NCBI GenBank assembly: GCA_950295325.1
Contig: OX485803.1
Location: 35,851,554 to 35,915,553, forward strand
From: Polytrichum commune
Lineage: Eukaryota > Streptophyta > Polytrichopsida > Polytrichales > Polytrichaceae
Direction: 5' to 3'
DNA length: 64,000 nucleotides
Shown here: piece by piece, positions 12,494 to 25,573 of the stretch
Numbering within the stretch: position 1 is the stretch's first letter
Layout of the letters: each line of letters opens with the position of its first letter
The notes under the pieces: model-generated
Seen by the model: only the letters and a program-made list of their open reading frames with translations
The model's database searches: none
What the model was told of the DNA's origin: nothing
Position numbers and translations under genes: made by a program

Positions 12494-13284
12494 TTAGTGT
12501 AAAAATTGCGTAGCTTCGTTGGCATGTATTGTTTCTAATACGAGGTGTATTGCTTTGTTGTGTCGGGCAATTCGTAGTTTTTTAATATATTGGTTGGTGC
12601 TGGTGGATAGGAGGTGTGGCCAAGTGTCTCTATCATTACTTGGGCATAGAGTGCAATTGGGGTTTAGCTGCGTAGTTGGCCAAAATATATGTTACAATGG
12701 TTGCCCATATATTTTGCGTATCTAGATTTTGATGTTTGAGTAACATTTACGTCAGATATACCAAGTATTTTTTAGGAGTTGAATATTTTGGGGCTTATGT
12801 CTTTGTTGGATAGCCATTTGTCCATGTGTGTGTGTTTATGTTTAGCCATGCTAGTTTTGTGTTACTGATGTTCTTTGCTAATAAAGGTGTGGAGGTTTCG
12901 GATTGAGCCATCGTGTGTGGCGGATCGTGCGCTACCAAGCTAGTACAAAATTGGGTGTGCCATGTGTATGTGGGGGTTGGAAGTTTCTTGGTCTTTGGTG
13001 GCTCCCTCATTTGCCAATTTCTCCGCTATTTCATTGCCAATGATTTGGTGTGTGCACTGACTATTTGTATGGTTATATTTTGTTTTGTCCAAAATATGTC
13101 TTGTATGATGGTTTGTATTAGTAGTTTGTCTGGGTGATTGTGTTGTTAGGATGGATGTTTGATGTGAATGTTGATTAGATATATGCTAGTGAGGTTGTTA
13201 GTGAAGATGTGGGTGTCAAGTTGTGTTGTTTGTATAGCTTTTAATGGCTAGTAATATGGCGTATAGCTTGACTCTAAGGATATT
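12494..13284 (-). mobile_element. Decayed LINE ORF2 3' end (RNase H plus zinc-knuckle-like tail)
   Basis: Reading the minus strand downward from about 13,284, several pieces of a non-LTR retrotransposon ORF2 appear in shifting frames. First is RVKLYAILLAIKSY (RNase H AELYAI region), then THIFTNNLTSIYLINIHIKH (the usual FTDS strand), then GNEIAEKLANEGA (13,000-13,038), the diagnostic RNase H C-terminal motif. Further on comes CTLCPSNDRDTWPHLL (C at 12,655 and 12,646), the C-x2-C...H knuckle of LINE ORF2 tails, then LRIARHNKAIHLVLETIHA and a stop at 12,494. The usual catalytic Glu is Lys and an Asp is Asn, and there are stops and frameshifts, so this copy is dead. About 500-600 bp of GT-rich (plus-strand) DNA at 11,930-12,493 is probably its 3' untranslated part. 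No reverse transcriptase was found upstream, consistent with 5' truncation. Confidence 0.88.
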
Positions 13285-13285
13285 C

Positions 13286-13307
13286 TAGTAGTAGTAGTAG
13301 TAGTAGT
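13286..13307. repeat. (TAG)n microsatellite
   Basis: About seven uninterrupted TAG units, directly at the point where LINE homology is lost. Confidence 0.95.
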
Positions 13308-13309
13308 TC

Positions 13310-14249
13310 TTTTCTTTTTCTTTTCTTGCTATTTGTAGGTTGTTGTAGGGGCTATATATACTCATGTTCCGGCTATGTTTCCTTTTGGCATTTCTAGTTG
13401 GTGGGGTGAAGGAACCATATGTATATATTACACATATGAACCTTCTCAAGCAATGGTCAAGCAAACAACTCAACACCATCATTGTCTATTACATCCATTG
13501 TATCAATTCTTGGGGACTGTTGATTGCACAACGCATGAGCAATGCACTTCAATATTTTGTGTTGAATTAACTGGAATTTTCTACAATGTGGTTTGTTAGG
13601 TATGTTTTGTGTGTTGTCAGTTGTAATTGTGTTTTGTCTAAAATATTGCTTGTGAATTATTAGGCAGTTGTTTGTCAAATCTTGGGATTCAACATATGCC
13701 TCTACAAATGGGGGCTTATATAACATGGAATTGAATGGTTGGTATGTTTTAGTGATGAACCACAAAGACCAAGAGATCTAATTTTTTTGTGTGGTGATGA
13801 TAAAGTTATAGCAAACATCAATTTTTAAAAAAAATGTGAATTTTAGTGTCAAGGAGATTAAATGTTGGTGGTTAATTTTCATTTTTTAAGCTACGTATTT
13901 TGCTACAAACTTGTAACTCTATAGAGGTGATAATTTTGTGTCTGCAAATAAGGTAGTTAAATGTGAGCATGATGCACTTTACATACCTTTGCGTGCACAT
14001 AAAATAATTGCAACAAAGAATTGTTGAAGGTCAAAGACTTTTTGAAGTGTGAATACCACACGATCGTGACGATGTCTACTAACTATTGATAAATGTCTTC
14101 AAATATATTATTGTATATAAGCCAAGGTCTATGTTAATTATAACTAGGATATTCTCTCTAGAAATATTTTTGATAAGATATATTGGGCTAACATGTAGTC
14201 AATCATGTTGTGCATTCTGCAACATGTTCGCGTTGACTTTGGGCATTGT
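13310..14249. other. No supported gene
   Basis: Several short frames on both strands (the largest at 13,457-13,765 on the minus strand) lack motifs. This could include more LINE sequence too decayed to read. Confidence 0.4.
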
Positions 14250-14257
14250 AGCCACAA

Positions 14258-14671
14258 CTCGGGGAGTGCACTTAAATTTAAGACTAGGAATCATGTGAGT
14301 GCGTACTTTTGACCCCCCTATGTATGTACTAAAAAATCATCTAAAAATTGTAAAAAAAAAATGAAGTTGTTAAACACAATCTAAAGTTCTTTTTGTATAA
14401 ATTTCAAAAAAAATCAATTATAAATATTTTTATATTGATTTTTGAAGCAAAAATCAACGCATTTTAGTTCAAACTTCTATCATTTTTTAAAAATAATTTT
14501 TAAAAACTTTTCGTCCTGAAATTTATACCAAGTGATAGATATATACGTAATGATTTGGCACTTAAAATTTCTTAATTTAAAATTTATTTTAAGGCCAAGT
14601 ATAGTAGGGGGTATGCCATTAAAATGCACTCACGTGTATTCCTAATCTTAACTTTAAGTGCACTCCCTGGG
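14258..14671. mobile_element. MITE, 414 bp, long terminal inverted repeats, 8-bp target duplication
   Basis: The left end (CTCGGGGAGTGCACTTAAA) and the reverse complement of the right end (CCCAGGGAGTGCACTTAAA) match, and similarity continues for about 60 bp through CTAGGAAT and GTGAGTGC. The element is flanked by exact 8-bp repeats AGCCACAA (14,250-14,257 and 14,672-14,679). An 8-bp duplication fits the hAT superfamily. The interior is very AT-rich and non-coding, so the element is non-autonomous. Confidence 0.9.
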
Positions 14672-14679
14672 AGCCACAA

Positions 14680-16952
14680 TGTTACGAAGTGACTCAAATC
14701 ATGATCCATTTAGGCAGGTAACCCGTATGGGTTTATAAGACAAATGATGTGAGCTTTTGAACTTGGCGATGATTGTTACCTCCCATGCTCCTTAGCATGT
14801 GAGTATTCTCCTCTTTGGAGTTTAGGTGTAGGTGTAATAGGTATGATGTAGCCACACGAGGGTTGGGAGGATCAAATAGGAATCACAATGGGAGTGGGAG
14901 CATGGCATCTTTTGCCATTATGCTAGAAAACCTTGCAAAGGTGTTTGGATCACCTTTTGCTTTGCCATATGTCCGCTCCAAACAATGCATTGTGTAGTAG
15001 CACCATGTGCGTCTCAAGGTCTTGGAAATCATCAATGTTGGCACAACAAATCGCGAAAGTAGGTTTTCTCTTAAATTAACCACTTTGTTTAGGATCTACT
15101 TCATAGGGATCTTCACATTACCAACAACACACAAATTTTGTAGTGTATTTGGTTCTAACCCATTGGAAGGCTCTTTGATCTAGAATAACATCGTAGACAT
15201 GATTGAACCTAAGCCTTTCTTCTTAAGTATATATGACAAATATATCACCGTAGAAAAGAAAAAGAAAAACATGTTTCTTGTTCACTTTTCCATGCTTGAG
15301 CCAAGCATCTTTGGACAGCAAGTTGGTGAACATGTGCTCAAGAATATTGCTAACCCATAAAGAGATTTGCCCCTTGGTCCGGAGTCTAGTCGACAATGTT
15401 AATTGTTGCTAAGTCTTGTTTGAACCTACAGATCTAGGTGCTTCCACACCATGGGCCACGGGTAGATCACTCCATTGTCAAGTTGAACACCACGTGCGAC
15501 CAAAAAAAATCTTCTTTTGGTAAGTTGCACCACCAAAATGGGTCAAAATTTTATCAATTTTTTTTCATGAGTAGATATACACAGTACCTATGACATAGTC
15601 AAAAGTGGTAACTAAATTTGATGATTTGTTTTTTTCATAAAACATACCATTTCTAACTAGAATGACACAAAATTGAACTAAAACAATTACTAAAAATAAT
15701 AAAGATGACTAAAAATTTCAAAAAAGTATACAAAAGATACTATCAATGGTTATGTATATGTTGAAAAAATATCATAAATTTTAAAATTATATATGGCATG
15801 TAATATAGGGGTAGCAAACTTTGTCCGCACGTGGTGTCAACTTGACAATGAAGTGGCCTCCCCGTGCCATGGGCTCAGTTAGTACACCATTGCCTTTGTA
15901 GCCATTTCTTGAACAAGTGACCATCGCATTCTCCCAGTGGCTTCCATTCAATCTTATTTGATTGCATAATACACACATTTGCAATACACACATGCCCCCT
16001 TCTTCCATGCAACTTTGATATCTTAGCGAGGTTTGGGAAAATGCAATGTGGAAAATCAACGATGAGTATGCGGTACGCCTTATTGCTATTGAAGACAAGG
16101 GTGACAATAACATCATGTCTCAAATATGAGATGAACCTAACCTTGACGACATAAGACCTATTTCAAGTTGTTCGACTATCCTAGTTGATTCATGTACACA
16201 ATGATGGGTGCGTGTGGATTGTTGCAGACTATCTTGGAGGGTTGAATTTTAGGTGGGGTGACCCAATTGAGTGAAACACAAAACTGTGATCGTGGGTGGG
16301 GCATCAACAAGTTGCATGCGTAATTTCCTATCAAATATGCCCTTATGACCTACATGTCCTTCATTCAACTCTACGTCTTCAAACTACAACATTTTCAATG
16401 ACAAACATTGTTGAATGATTGTTATACAATCAATGATATATTTGCCATTACTTTAGGTTTTTGATGTATTCGTCATAGTGTTGGCACTTTCATCTCCTCC
16501 TCCTTTTTTGAGGCACTCCCCCATCATAATGTTTCTCTTTCCAAAAGAATTACATTGTGCACAACGTTGGTTATCAAGTGGAGGAGGATGATATTATCGT
16601 CAACTTCAAAACCCATGGAATCCTAGCTCATGAATTAATATGTGTTGAAAAGAGGGCAGTGAAAAGGATCATACATTCATGCAAATTCTTATGGATGCTT
16701 TGACCAAGCTAGAAAGTGTTGTCATTGATGCCATTGCAACGATACGTACATATTTATTGTACATATCTTTACTATGTCATCAATTTCTCCCTACAATAAT
16801 ATTGTATTTTTAAAGTGTCCAACCGCAAGCACTTTCTATGTGTGTGTCAAGCTAGTGATAGCTATGTCATGGTGTTCAAGTATGATCCCATCATCTTCAA
16901 TGCCCTCTTTGCAAGCCTTTGAGATTCACTAGCTCGTTCACCTCATGTTGAT
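14680..16952. other. No supported gene
   Basis: Open frames near 15,787-16,123 on the minus strand overlap each other in different frames and have no recognisable motif. Nothing else stands out. Confidence 0.4.
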
Positions 16953-16960
16953 GTTTATAC

Positions 16961-18409
16961 CACAGTCCGGGGAGTTCTATACAAAATCGGTACATTTCCC
17001 ACCTTTTATAAAACGGTTCGGATTTTTTTTCTTTTCACTCGGAATCTACCGTAAGCCAAAAAAATTTCTCGGTTAAATTCCGAGATTTACCTTCACCATT
17101 CAGCAATTTTCCTAGTTTCTAGATTTTACTTTGGTATATTTCCGAAGTTAAGTATATTAAGTCATATTTTTTTATATAAAATAAAATTGGTGTTATGCTT
17201 TTAAGGGATTGAATTTGTGTTGAAAGATATCCTAAGTATCCCTGGAAGGAGTTGAACCTTGCCAAGCCCCCACTATCTTGGGGCCAAGAATGTAGCCTTT
17301 GAAAAATGTATCGATCCAAAGAGGGTGCATACATTTCTTAGAGGTTGGCTAGTACAACGATACATGCAACCTTGAAATTAATCGACACCTTTAGTATTGG
17401 GAACATAACGAAAGTTATTGAACAAAAAAGTCACTTGCAGAAGACATATAACATGAATGGTTGGCATATAGGAACCAATGCTTGGTTCCATTTTTCCACA
17501 AAGGAATTGCCTCTTCAATGATATTATCAAAGTTCTCATATGGCCCCTCCCAAGCAATTCTAAGAATAGCTACCAAATATTTGTTTTCAACCCAGCGGGC
17601 CTTGAATCACTCACAACCAACACCCAAATGTGATCCCCCAAACCACCATAAGCACCCACAACTTACAATCAACCCACCAACATGAAAATCCAACATAAAT
17701 GTTCCTCGAACCTCCATGCATCACCGAACATCATCACTCACCCTATAATCGATCTATTGTCAAGACACGGCCACAATCACCATAACTACTATTACCCACA
17801 ATTGCAAAACCAAAAGAAAAGATTAAAAAAAAAACTAGCATTTTAGCACTTCATTCAATGTACCCTTGAACGAGATTGACAAGTGGTGCAAGATCGGAAG
17901 CCACCCACTAAGCTTGAAAACATCAATTGAAAATACAAGAGTAGAAGCGGAAGCTTAGAGCAAGAATGGGGTGAAGAGAAAAACCCTAATGGAGGAGTTA
18001 GGTACTTTGCCCAAGGGGCTCAAACTCTTCTTATACTTGTGAGAGAGGGTCCCTGGTTGCTCAAAGCCTCAAAACCCTAATGGGCCTGATGACAACGGAA
18101 CCAACCATAAATTAGCCTCCATGGTTTTGACCTTATGAGTCATGACTCTAGTATTACCATAGTAACATTTCTGCCCTATCCCTAGTCTCTTTGGCTACCT
18201 GCCTAAAATTTAAAAATTGACTCGGTAAATATCCCGAACTATGATGCCTCAACCGGCCATATTGCCGGTCTATTCTCCCTTGAACCGGTTGATTTCCAAC
18301 CTTGACAATTCTACATTGGTACCTCATCCGAATCATTGCAAACTCATTCGGAAATCTCCAAAAAAATTCGGCTAGCTCGTAACTAAACGTCGGTACTCCC
18401 CGTACATTG
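16961..18409. mobile_element. hAT-like non-autonomous transposon, 1,449 bp
   Basis: The left end reads CACAGTCCGGGGAGT and the reverse complement of the right end reads CAATGTACGGGGAGT. Exact 8-bp repeats GTTTATAC flank both ends (16,953-16,960 and 18,410-18,417). Both the duplication length and the CA-starting termini fit hAT. No transposase reading frame is visible. The right terminus continues TACCGACGTTTAGTTAC, closely matching one end of the ~240-bp elements at 28,161, 28,422, 30,902 and 36,031, so those are probably small relatives of this element. Confidence 0.82.
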
Positions 18410-18417
18410 GTTTATAC

Positions 18418-20045
18418 GCACATGATGGCTGAAACCCAAGGCCTTTGCCCAAATCCCATGAGAATTTCAAGGTTAAGCCATCTAAGGTCGGAATGGTGCT
18501 ACAAAGGGTGGCTTTTTCTAGCACTTGATTTCCGGTATATATTTTCATAGTTTTCACTATGGTCTACCCAATCATAACGGAAATATATATATGAACTAGT
18601 TATTACAACCAATCATGTAGGAACCTAGGGTCTTGGTCTTGGAGAGATAGGTGTAAGTGTACTTGGCCATGCCTATTCAAGGTGTTTCACCTTTGAGGTA
18701 AGGCAATAATCTTTAAGGTTTTTTCACTTCTCTTAGTGTCCATTTTGAGATCACATATTAGTAAAATTAGACTATCTTGAAAGTGAAGCAACACCACAAG
18801 CAACTTGTGGCACTGTCAATTTCTACTTCTTCTTCCTTTGAATAGTAGTAATAAGAATTGTTATGTTTACCTAGAGGGGGGATTGGGGGAACTCACTATT
18901 GTCACTACTGGCCATAACATATTATTTAGCGTCTCATTGCACAACATATGTTTATAGACTAGTTGTGTATTCATCAAACCCTCCTCTCCAAGCCCACAAG
19001 ATCTTCCATGTTGCATTGAGGGCATCACTACAACCCTTGTAGTTGCACCCTCTCCCCCTTCATGTTGTAGGTGTTTAGTGCATGACCCACGTGTTTTCAA
19101 TTTCCTAGAGTTGTGGGCTAAGGAGGGTACACATGTTTCCACTATATCTAACAATTCAAGCAAGTGCTCCACAAAAGGATATGCTTTGCATAAACTAAGT
19201 TTGACATATACTCTTATTTCCTTCATAAATGCAAGGTATGTTGTTAAAGGAAAAGTAATTAGCCTTCCTTAGTTACCATGCGTAAATGTGTTTATTACTA
19301 AAACTTGAGGTTTTACCGGACTGAAGCACATGATAAGCAATAAGGCAAACCTCAACAAAGGTACATGAGCCACCTTAGGATGCCAATGCTAAGATGAAAT
19401 GAATATGTAAGCTTATCTAGGTTAGAGGCATGCAATCTTTTTGCAAACAATAGCATTGGCGAGTGGCCGCTACATCGATTTGTGCTTAGGCTCCTTACGC
19501 TATGCACTACGTTTTTGTTTCTATCCCCAATGGCGGTCCTACTTTTCCAAATAAAATAAGTGTGTATTGGTGTGCATTCTCGGTGTTGTATGTGGTGATA
19601 GCTAGTTTGTTGACTATAATTAGTGTTATGGTCCATCCTTGAATTATGTACCCTTAACATATACATACTACAACCACCGCTTCGTTTTTCATTCTATTCC
19701 ATCCACACTTCTCTACATGCATTTCAAGTCACATATTTCAAATCTCAATTGACATTCATGATTCCTCCCACCACTAGGATAGTTTGTATGCACCGCCTAA
19801 CCCATGGTCATAGGCCTCTACTTGGTACCAAAAACGATGACATCGTGCCAAATTATTGCTCACAAGTTAAAAGTCATTGCTTATCACTCACATTGACGGT
19901 CCCTTGTCCACACTTGCATATGCACGCTAGATCTTTGTGGTGACTACATAAGCATTGCGAAAGTGAAAGTGAGTGAACAATTATATAGCATTTAAAAAAA
20001 ATTGAATCCGAAAATGACGTTTGAAACCTTCAAAGTACCTTTGTT
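18418..20045. other. No supported gene
   Basis: Short frames only. The 119-codon minus-strand frame at 18,867-19,226 lacks motifs and overlaps other frames. Confidence 0.4.
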
Positions 20046-20235
20046 TGTCCTATTAATGTGGGTTACCATTTGGATTTATGCCTTGCTATAACATTCTACT
20101 AAGCATTTTTTTACTCAAGTTAATCAATATGCATATCAAAGAACATGATATAATTATCTTCGCAAAAAAAGGACAATGCTAGTAAAAAGTTATAACAACA
20201 CGTAAATCCAAATAGTAAACCACGCTAATAGGACA
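20046..20235. mobile_element. MITE, about 190 bp, with near-complete inverted repeats
   Basis: Left arm TGTCCTATTAATGTGG, then TTACCATTTGGATTTA; the reverse complement of the right arm reads TGTCCTATTAGCGTGG, then TTTACTATTTGGATTTA. The arms pair over about 65 bp each. The core GTAAMTCCRAATA...CACTAAT...GGAYAATT recurs at 30,740-30,800 and 51,418-51,624, so this belongs to a family. The target duplication is not clear. Confidence 0.82.
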
Positions 20236-21490
20236 ATTCGGTGTAGTTATCAAGTAGGGTCCAATTGAAATGAATCGAACCTCAACCTATACGGGGTTTG
20301 ATCTTCCTTGAGCTACCCTATCCATGAGAAGCCCCAACCACATAACAAAAGATGCTCCACGTTTTTTGTACGCACCATTAAAGAACGTTGGAAAACTTTC
20401 CTTTTCTATTTTCTAGGTGTTTTTGTTTCTTGGAATCCGTACACCATAAATAGTTGGCATTCCACCATTTCGAAATTACCTTCCCCAAAGGTACAAAGTA
20501 TTTTATCACATACAACGCCCTCCTTGATTCATGGGCTTGGAATAATGGGAAGCTTACGTTTTCCCCCTTGGGTTCCTTGTTCACGAGGCGCCTGCTCCTA
20601 TTGAGTGGTCTTGAATCTTCAAGCCTTTGCCCCTTGGGCTCCTCACTACAAATAAGTTACACAAATGTTCGTTCTACAACAATCACAACACCCATATGTC
20701 TGGTTTGTGACATATCATAACAAGTAAACACAGACATCTTTTCCGCTTTTCAAGGATGTGCCTGTATATAGTGGCAAATTCAAAGCCATCATCAATGTAT
20801 CTCCCCGTTCCTCCCGATTCAGCTTCCTAACAACTACTGAGGGAACAATAGTAAAAACAGGCCCGTATAGCTTTAAATGGGTTGACTAGATGAGGTCACA
20901 AGATGTTTTCATAATTCCATCTGGTCTACATAAAATATCTTGGGTTTTGCAGTATTAATCAACGATTTCATCTTCCCCCTTCCCCAATTCGCCCTCCGAC
21001 TCAGCAGGTGTTGTGAACATTCACCCCTTCCCCCCACCCAAGTTGTGCAACTTTAACCACACGCAAATCCGCCGCCCCCATTATTTCATGACATCCAAAC
21101 CGATGAAGATCCTTCGTCATTTACTTAAGGCATGATGAATCCCTTGATCTTATCGAACAACTTTGAATTTGTGTGCCCTTAGCTCGGGCTACGGTCACTA
21201 GGAGAGAGACCTTGCATGTTGGGACACTCCCATGAACAAATGCATCATCAAAGCTAGTTGATAATTATCTTGCCACAAAGCTCGACAAATACTCCACCTC
21301 GAAATCCCCGATTGGCAATTAGACTCCCAAAACTGTCGGAGTCGGAGGAGAGGACAAGTCGTTGGGATGAACAAGAAACTCACCTTCCACTTGTACATAT
21401 GAAGATGCTCACATGTTTTTGCTCTTGTGTTGTGCTCTTGTGTGGCCACTAATAATCTTTGGTAATTAGCCATTTGGATTCTCAAAACAT
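20236..21490. other. No supported gene
   Basis: Frames at 20,308-20,720 and 21,198-21,485 overlap in alternate frames and have no motifs. Nothing else recognised. Confidence 0.4.
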
Positions 21491-21495
21491 GATTA

Positions 21496-21586
21496 GGGCC
21501 ACTTTACACACGGACCAAGAGCCGTGACCATGGAAAAAGGCCATCTTCCATGGTCTGACTTCATGGTCCATGGTGTAAACCAACCC
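21496..21586. mobile_element. Tiny Tourist-like MITE, about 91 bp
   Basis: Starts GGGCCACTTTACACACGG after TTA and ends with a sequence whose reverse complement reads GGGTTGGTTTACACCATGG. The centre is a further palindrome built from CCATGG. The start matches other TTA-flanked elements here (26,820 and 28,502). The right target copy is TCA rather than TTA, so the duplication is imperfect. Confidence 0.6.
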
Positions 21587-22683
21587 TCAGTCTATCTACG
21601 AAGCCCACCCCAATTTGAATGCCCTCCCACATATGCACACAAAGATGCTTATGTGTTTTTTGCACATTTAGTATGAGATTGCCCTCTTAACTGATATTTA
21701 AGTAAAATTGGACTAAGTCCAAGTTCAAAATTATAACATGATGAATTTTTTCATAAGATCCTATGATAAGATTATACGAGAAGATCCTCCAATAGAATGT
21801 GTGGATAATATTACAATTGTTTTTTGTTTATATTTTTAGTATTCAATGCATACATTATTTATATAAATTTAACATTAAAATGAGATATTTCATATTGTCT
21901 GTCATATTTAATAGTGCAATATTCAAGTAATCCCTAAGCATTTCACATGTCCCATAAAAGTTTGGTCAACCATAAGTGTATCGGTGGATCCATCGATAGA
22001 ATTGAAGCCACCCAACAATCTAGATTTTGAAAGTTCTTCCAAATTGACTTGATTGCATCATTCTTTATGTTTTCCATTGCTTGAGGGTAAAATAATGATT
22101 TTTCAAAACATACAATTAAGATATTTACTTACATAGGGAATTGGGGTTGAAGCAATATCTGATTAGGTAGGTTTAGGTTAATGAAAAACCATTGTAATAT
22201 GTATTTAATTTTACTACAAGGATCACATGGTCAAGTTAATGGCAAATCAACCAATTTTTGAAGATGGAATGGTGCATATTGCTGGTCCATTTCTATAGTG
22301 TTATGTAGCATAATACAATACAACAGTAAATTAAATAAGCTTGCATGCAATTACAATAATTATGTGCATTAAATCTACCAACTTAAACAACCCTTCCACA
22401 TTAATACATTAATGTCTAGTACCTAGACATGTCACTACACAATATGGGACCTACCTAGACATGCGCAATTGTGTTAGACATGAGACCTCACCTCAAAGAA
22501 TTGGCGTAGCTCGTGACACATGCACATGCACAAGTTATTAACCACTTCAATGATCATTTTATAGCAGCCATGACTAAATTGACATATCAAGGGGGCTACA
22601 AATTGAGATTCCGAACACAATGAGGTGTAATATTTTCTCTTATTAATGTCAACCATAATAATAATCCTACACAAACCTTCGTT

Positions 22684-22805
22684 GAGGTCCTCAAGTGAGC
22701 TAAAAAATGGTTCATGACCGCGGGAACTATCTTTGAGCTCACTCGAGCTCCTCAAATAAGCTCAAATGTGGTTCTCTATAGCGGGATTTCTTGTTTGAAC
22801 TATAT
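22684..22805. repeat. Degenerate tandem duplication, period about 61 bp
   Basis: GAGGTCCTCAAGTGAGCT, then ATGGTTC..GCGGGAACT at 22,684 is repeated as GAGCTCCTCAAATAAGCT, then GTGGTTC..GCGGGATTT at 22,745. Confidence 0.65.
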
Positions 22806-23464
22806 TTGAAGAGTTTGTGTGTATTCATAACATTTTTATTCACATTCTTATAAATATACCATGTAAACAATCATGTAATGTTATTCCATCACTACTTTTA
22901 TATTGGTATTGGCATGCTTGACCTCACGGGAGGGCCCCTAATTGGGCACCATGTAGCGAGGTCGCCTAGTTGTGCCATAAATCAAATGGACACGACATTA
23001 GCTTTGACCACTTTCTCCCCCTTCTGTTTGAAAATATTGCACCTCGGCAATGACCAATGGAGGATGATCACGTGTTCTTTGCAGTGATACAAAAATACAA
23101 TTACATAGGTAGGATGTGTATAAGTTATCTAAATTGCACTTTCAACCATAACTTTGTTGTATGTACATAAACTCATCCACTAGGAAGGTGGAAACACATT
23201 GAACCATCTTATGACCTTCAACCTTTTTGATGTTTTACCTATGGAAAAGACATATCAATGACTCCAGGTTACCTAATCAGGTGCCAAATTGGAAATGAAT
23301 AAGCCTCAACATGAAGGGGTGTTTCTTATGCTAGAGCTCTTTTTATCCACAATGAATGAGTTTACATAGACACCACGACAATCCAACCCTTACCTATTTA
23401 GCTTTTACCACCGAAACAAATGTGGTTTGATTGTATAACTAAAGAATAATTCTAAAAGGAGCAT

Positions 23465-23706
23465 ATGAACCTTACAATGGCGGGACACCAATGTCCCATA
23501 ATACACCGGTTACACCCTAAAGCCCACATCGACATAAAAATTGGTCAATCGCATGCGATCCAAGCAACGTGGAGATTATCTCGACGTCTTGTACACGCCT
23601 TGATGTTCGAGTTGGTTTCTACTTTCAATCACTTACAACCACAAAAACAATCATTAAGGAGGCTCTGATTTATTTGGGACACCGGTGTCCTGCCATAAGG
23701 TTCATA
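23465..23706. mobile_element. MITE, about 242 bp, inverted repeats containing GGGACACC
   Basis: The left arm reads ATATGAACCTTA..ATGGCGGGACACC and the right arm, reverse complemented, reads ATATGAACCTTATGGCAGGACACC. The inner right arm contains a perfect 14-bp palindrome GGACACCGGTGTCC. TA-rich boundaries suggest a TA or ATA target, not resolvable because the boundary itself is palindromic. The interior has a 67-codon frame without motifs, so it is presumably non-coding. Confidence 0.83.
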
Positions 23707-24548
23707 TATAGGGGAAATAAACACACATAGAGGGATGTAATCTCAACACGTCATGATATTCCAAAGTTGAATATATCCCTAAAGTTTCAATAGGCTAGGC
23801 CATTTTGGATCTTAAGCCATTGTATGGTTGTGTTTAACGTGTCACTTTAATACAATCCATGATATTGATTGACATGTTGTACACCAAATACCATTGGAGA
23901 TTATTCTAGGTCGATGACATTGAAGTTGTGGGTAAGCGTGTCATATTGTTGTCAACCCAAGGGCACACTTTACAACTAAGATGTACTACAAAATACGAGT
24001 TGCATTTCTAACTTGGAGCTTTGGGTTAATGTGAGGTAGTTTTGGACTACAACTCATAACATTTCAAGTAGACGATGAACTTGCATGGAATTCCACATGG
24101 CAAGTATAGGGATTTTTGAGCATGGTTGTAGGGGATTTTCCCGAGACAACTCTTGAATGTAGGTGGAGCGTAATGTGTGGCAAGCAAGACGGATAACCTA
24201 TCACAATTTGTTAGAAATATGTATTCTAATACCATTCATGTTTACTTTGTAATGTGACTATTGGAGCTATAGCAAAAGGTTTCTTTATGTGCATCTACTA
24301 TGCCATGGTTTTTCTTCTATGCAATACTTTTACTACACATTAAAAAAAATTCATGCAATAAGTTTATATTACATAGTGTACAAAGATGAATTTAATGATT
24401 CATACCCCATAAATAGAGATTAAAAAAAATCAAGAAATGCTAAATCAACATATACAAACATCAATACAAAAAATTACAAACACTTTCTTTCTTCTCTCGT
24501 CCAGAATGCACTCTCGTATCCAAATGAAAAATATGAGGTGTTTTTTAT

Positions 24549-24806
24549 GACTCATTTTGGGTTTACACTAAGGGCTTGTGACCTCCAAAGGAATTTGGGC
24601 TATATTCCATGGACTTCTCTATCTTTTGATCCAAAAAGTGGGCTACCATGGTCATTTAAGAGCCACAATCAAATACCTTGAGGGTATGTGTACACCAAAG
24701 CTCCTAAATGACCATGGTACCCCTCATTTTGGATGAGACCATAGAGAAGTCCATGGACGCTATAGCCCAAAGTTTTTTGGAGGGCACAAGCACTTAGTGT
24801 AAACCC
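24549..24806. mobile_element. Foldback element, almost entirely palindromic
   Basis: Left GGGTTTACACTAAGGGCTTG pairs with right CAAGCACTTAGTGTAAACCC, and pairing continues inward through TTTGGGCTATA, CCATGGACTTCTCTAT, then ACCATGGTCATTTA to a loop of about 35 bases near 24,665-24,700. A second terminus of similar sequence (ending GCCC before TTA) lies at about 25,057, so this may be nested in, or a part of, a larger TTA-targeting element. Confidence 0.8.
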
Positions 24807-25573
24807 AAGTTCATGCTACAAATTACATCATACATGTCTTCAAGATTCATCCCATAAAAATTCCTTAGAATCCCGGTCAACATCGTCCATACTTGCCACG
24901 TGGGAATCCATGTAGATTTTTCATACACTAATTTTTGTTGGGTTGTAGTCCAAAACTACCTTCATGTAAACCTAAAGCAGGGGGCCGTGGCACTCTCAAC
25001 CAGTGAGAATCAAGAGCCATGGCCTAATGGCTTTTGTGTAAACATGGCCTTAGTGTAAAAATGCCCTTAGAATCAACAACATTGTCATTAGTCTCCAAAC
25101 CAATTTAGAAGACTAGGAATTAGATTAGAAATTTACAAAAACAGAAACATAAACTAAATCCATTGTAATACTCTAGAGTTATTTGCAATGTCTCTCAAAA
25201 GGAGACGAAACTGTGGATTTGATCCTTCTTTGAGAAAAAATTCTATTAAAAATGTGTTGGTTTGTCATGTGTAATAGCACCAAGCGCAAGAGTGCCATGA
25301 GGAGGCAATAGAGATGACTATCATGAGGAAGTTGTCATCACAAACAGGACAAGGCGCAAACAAAGCGAAGGGTCCTGGTGGAGAAGTAGTTAAAAGAAAC
25401 TACTTAACCACCTAATGTTAATGGAAAATAGATGTCACAATATGACTAGACTCTAATTTTAGAATAGTATATTTATGATGTTACATATAGGAGACATAAA
25501 CACGGCCTTCTTGTATTTAGTAAAACAAAATTGTAGACGATTAGATTAATTCTAGATTTAAAAGACTACACAA

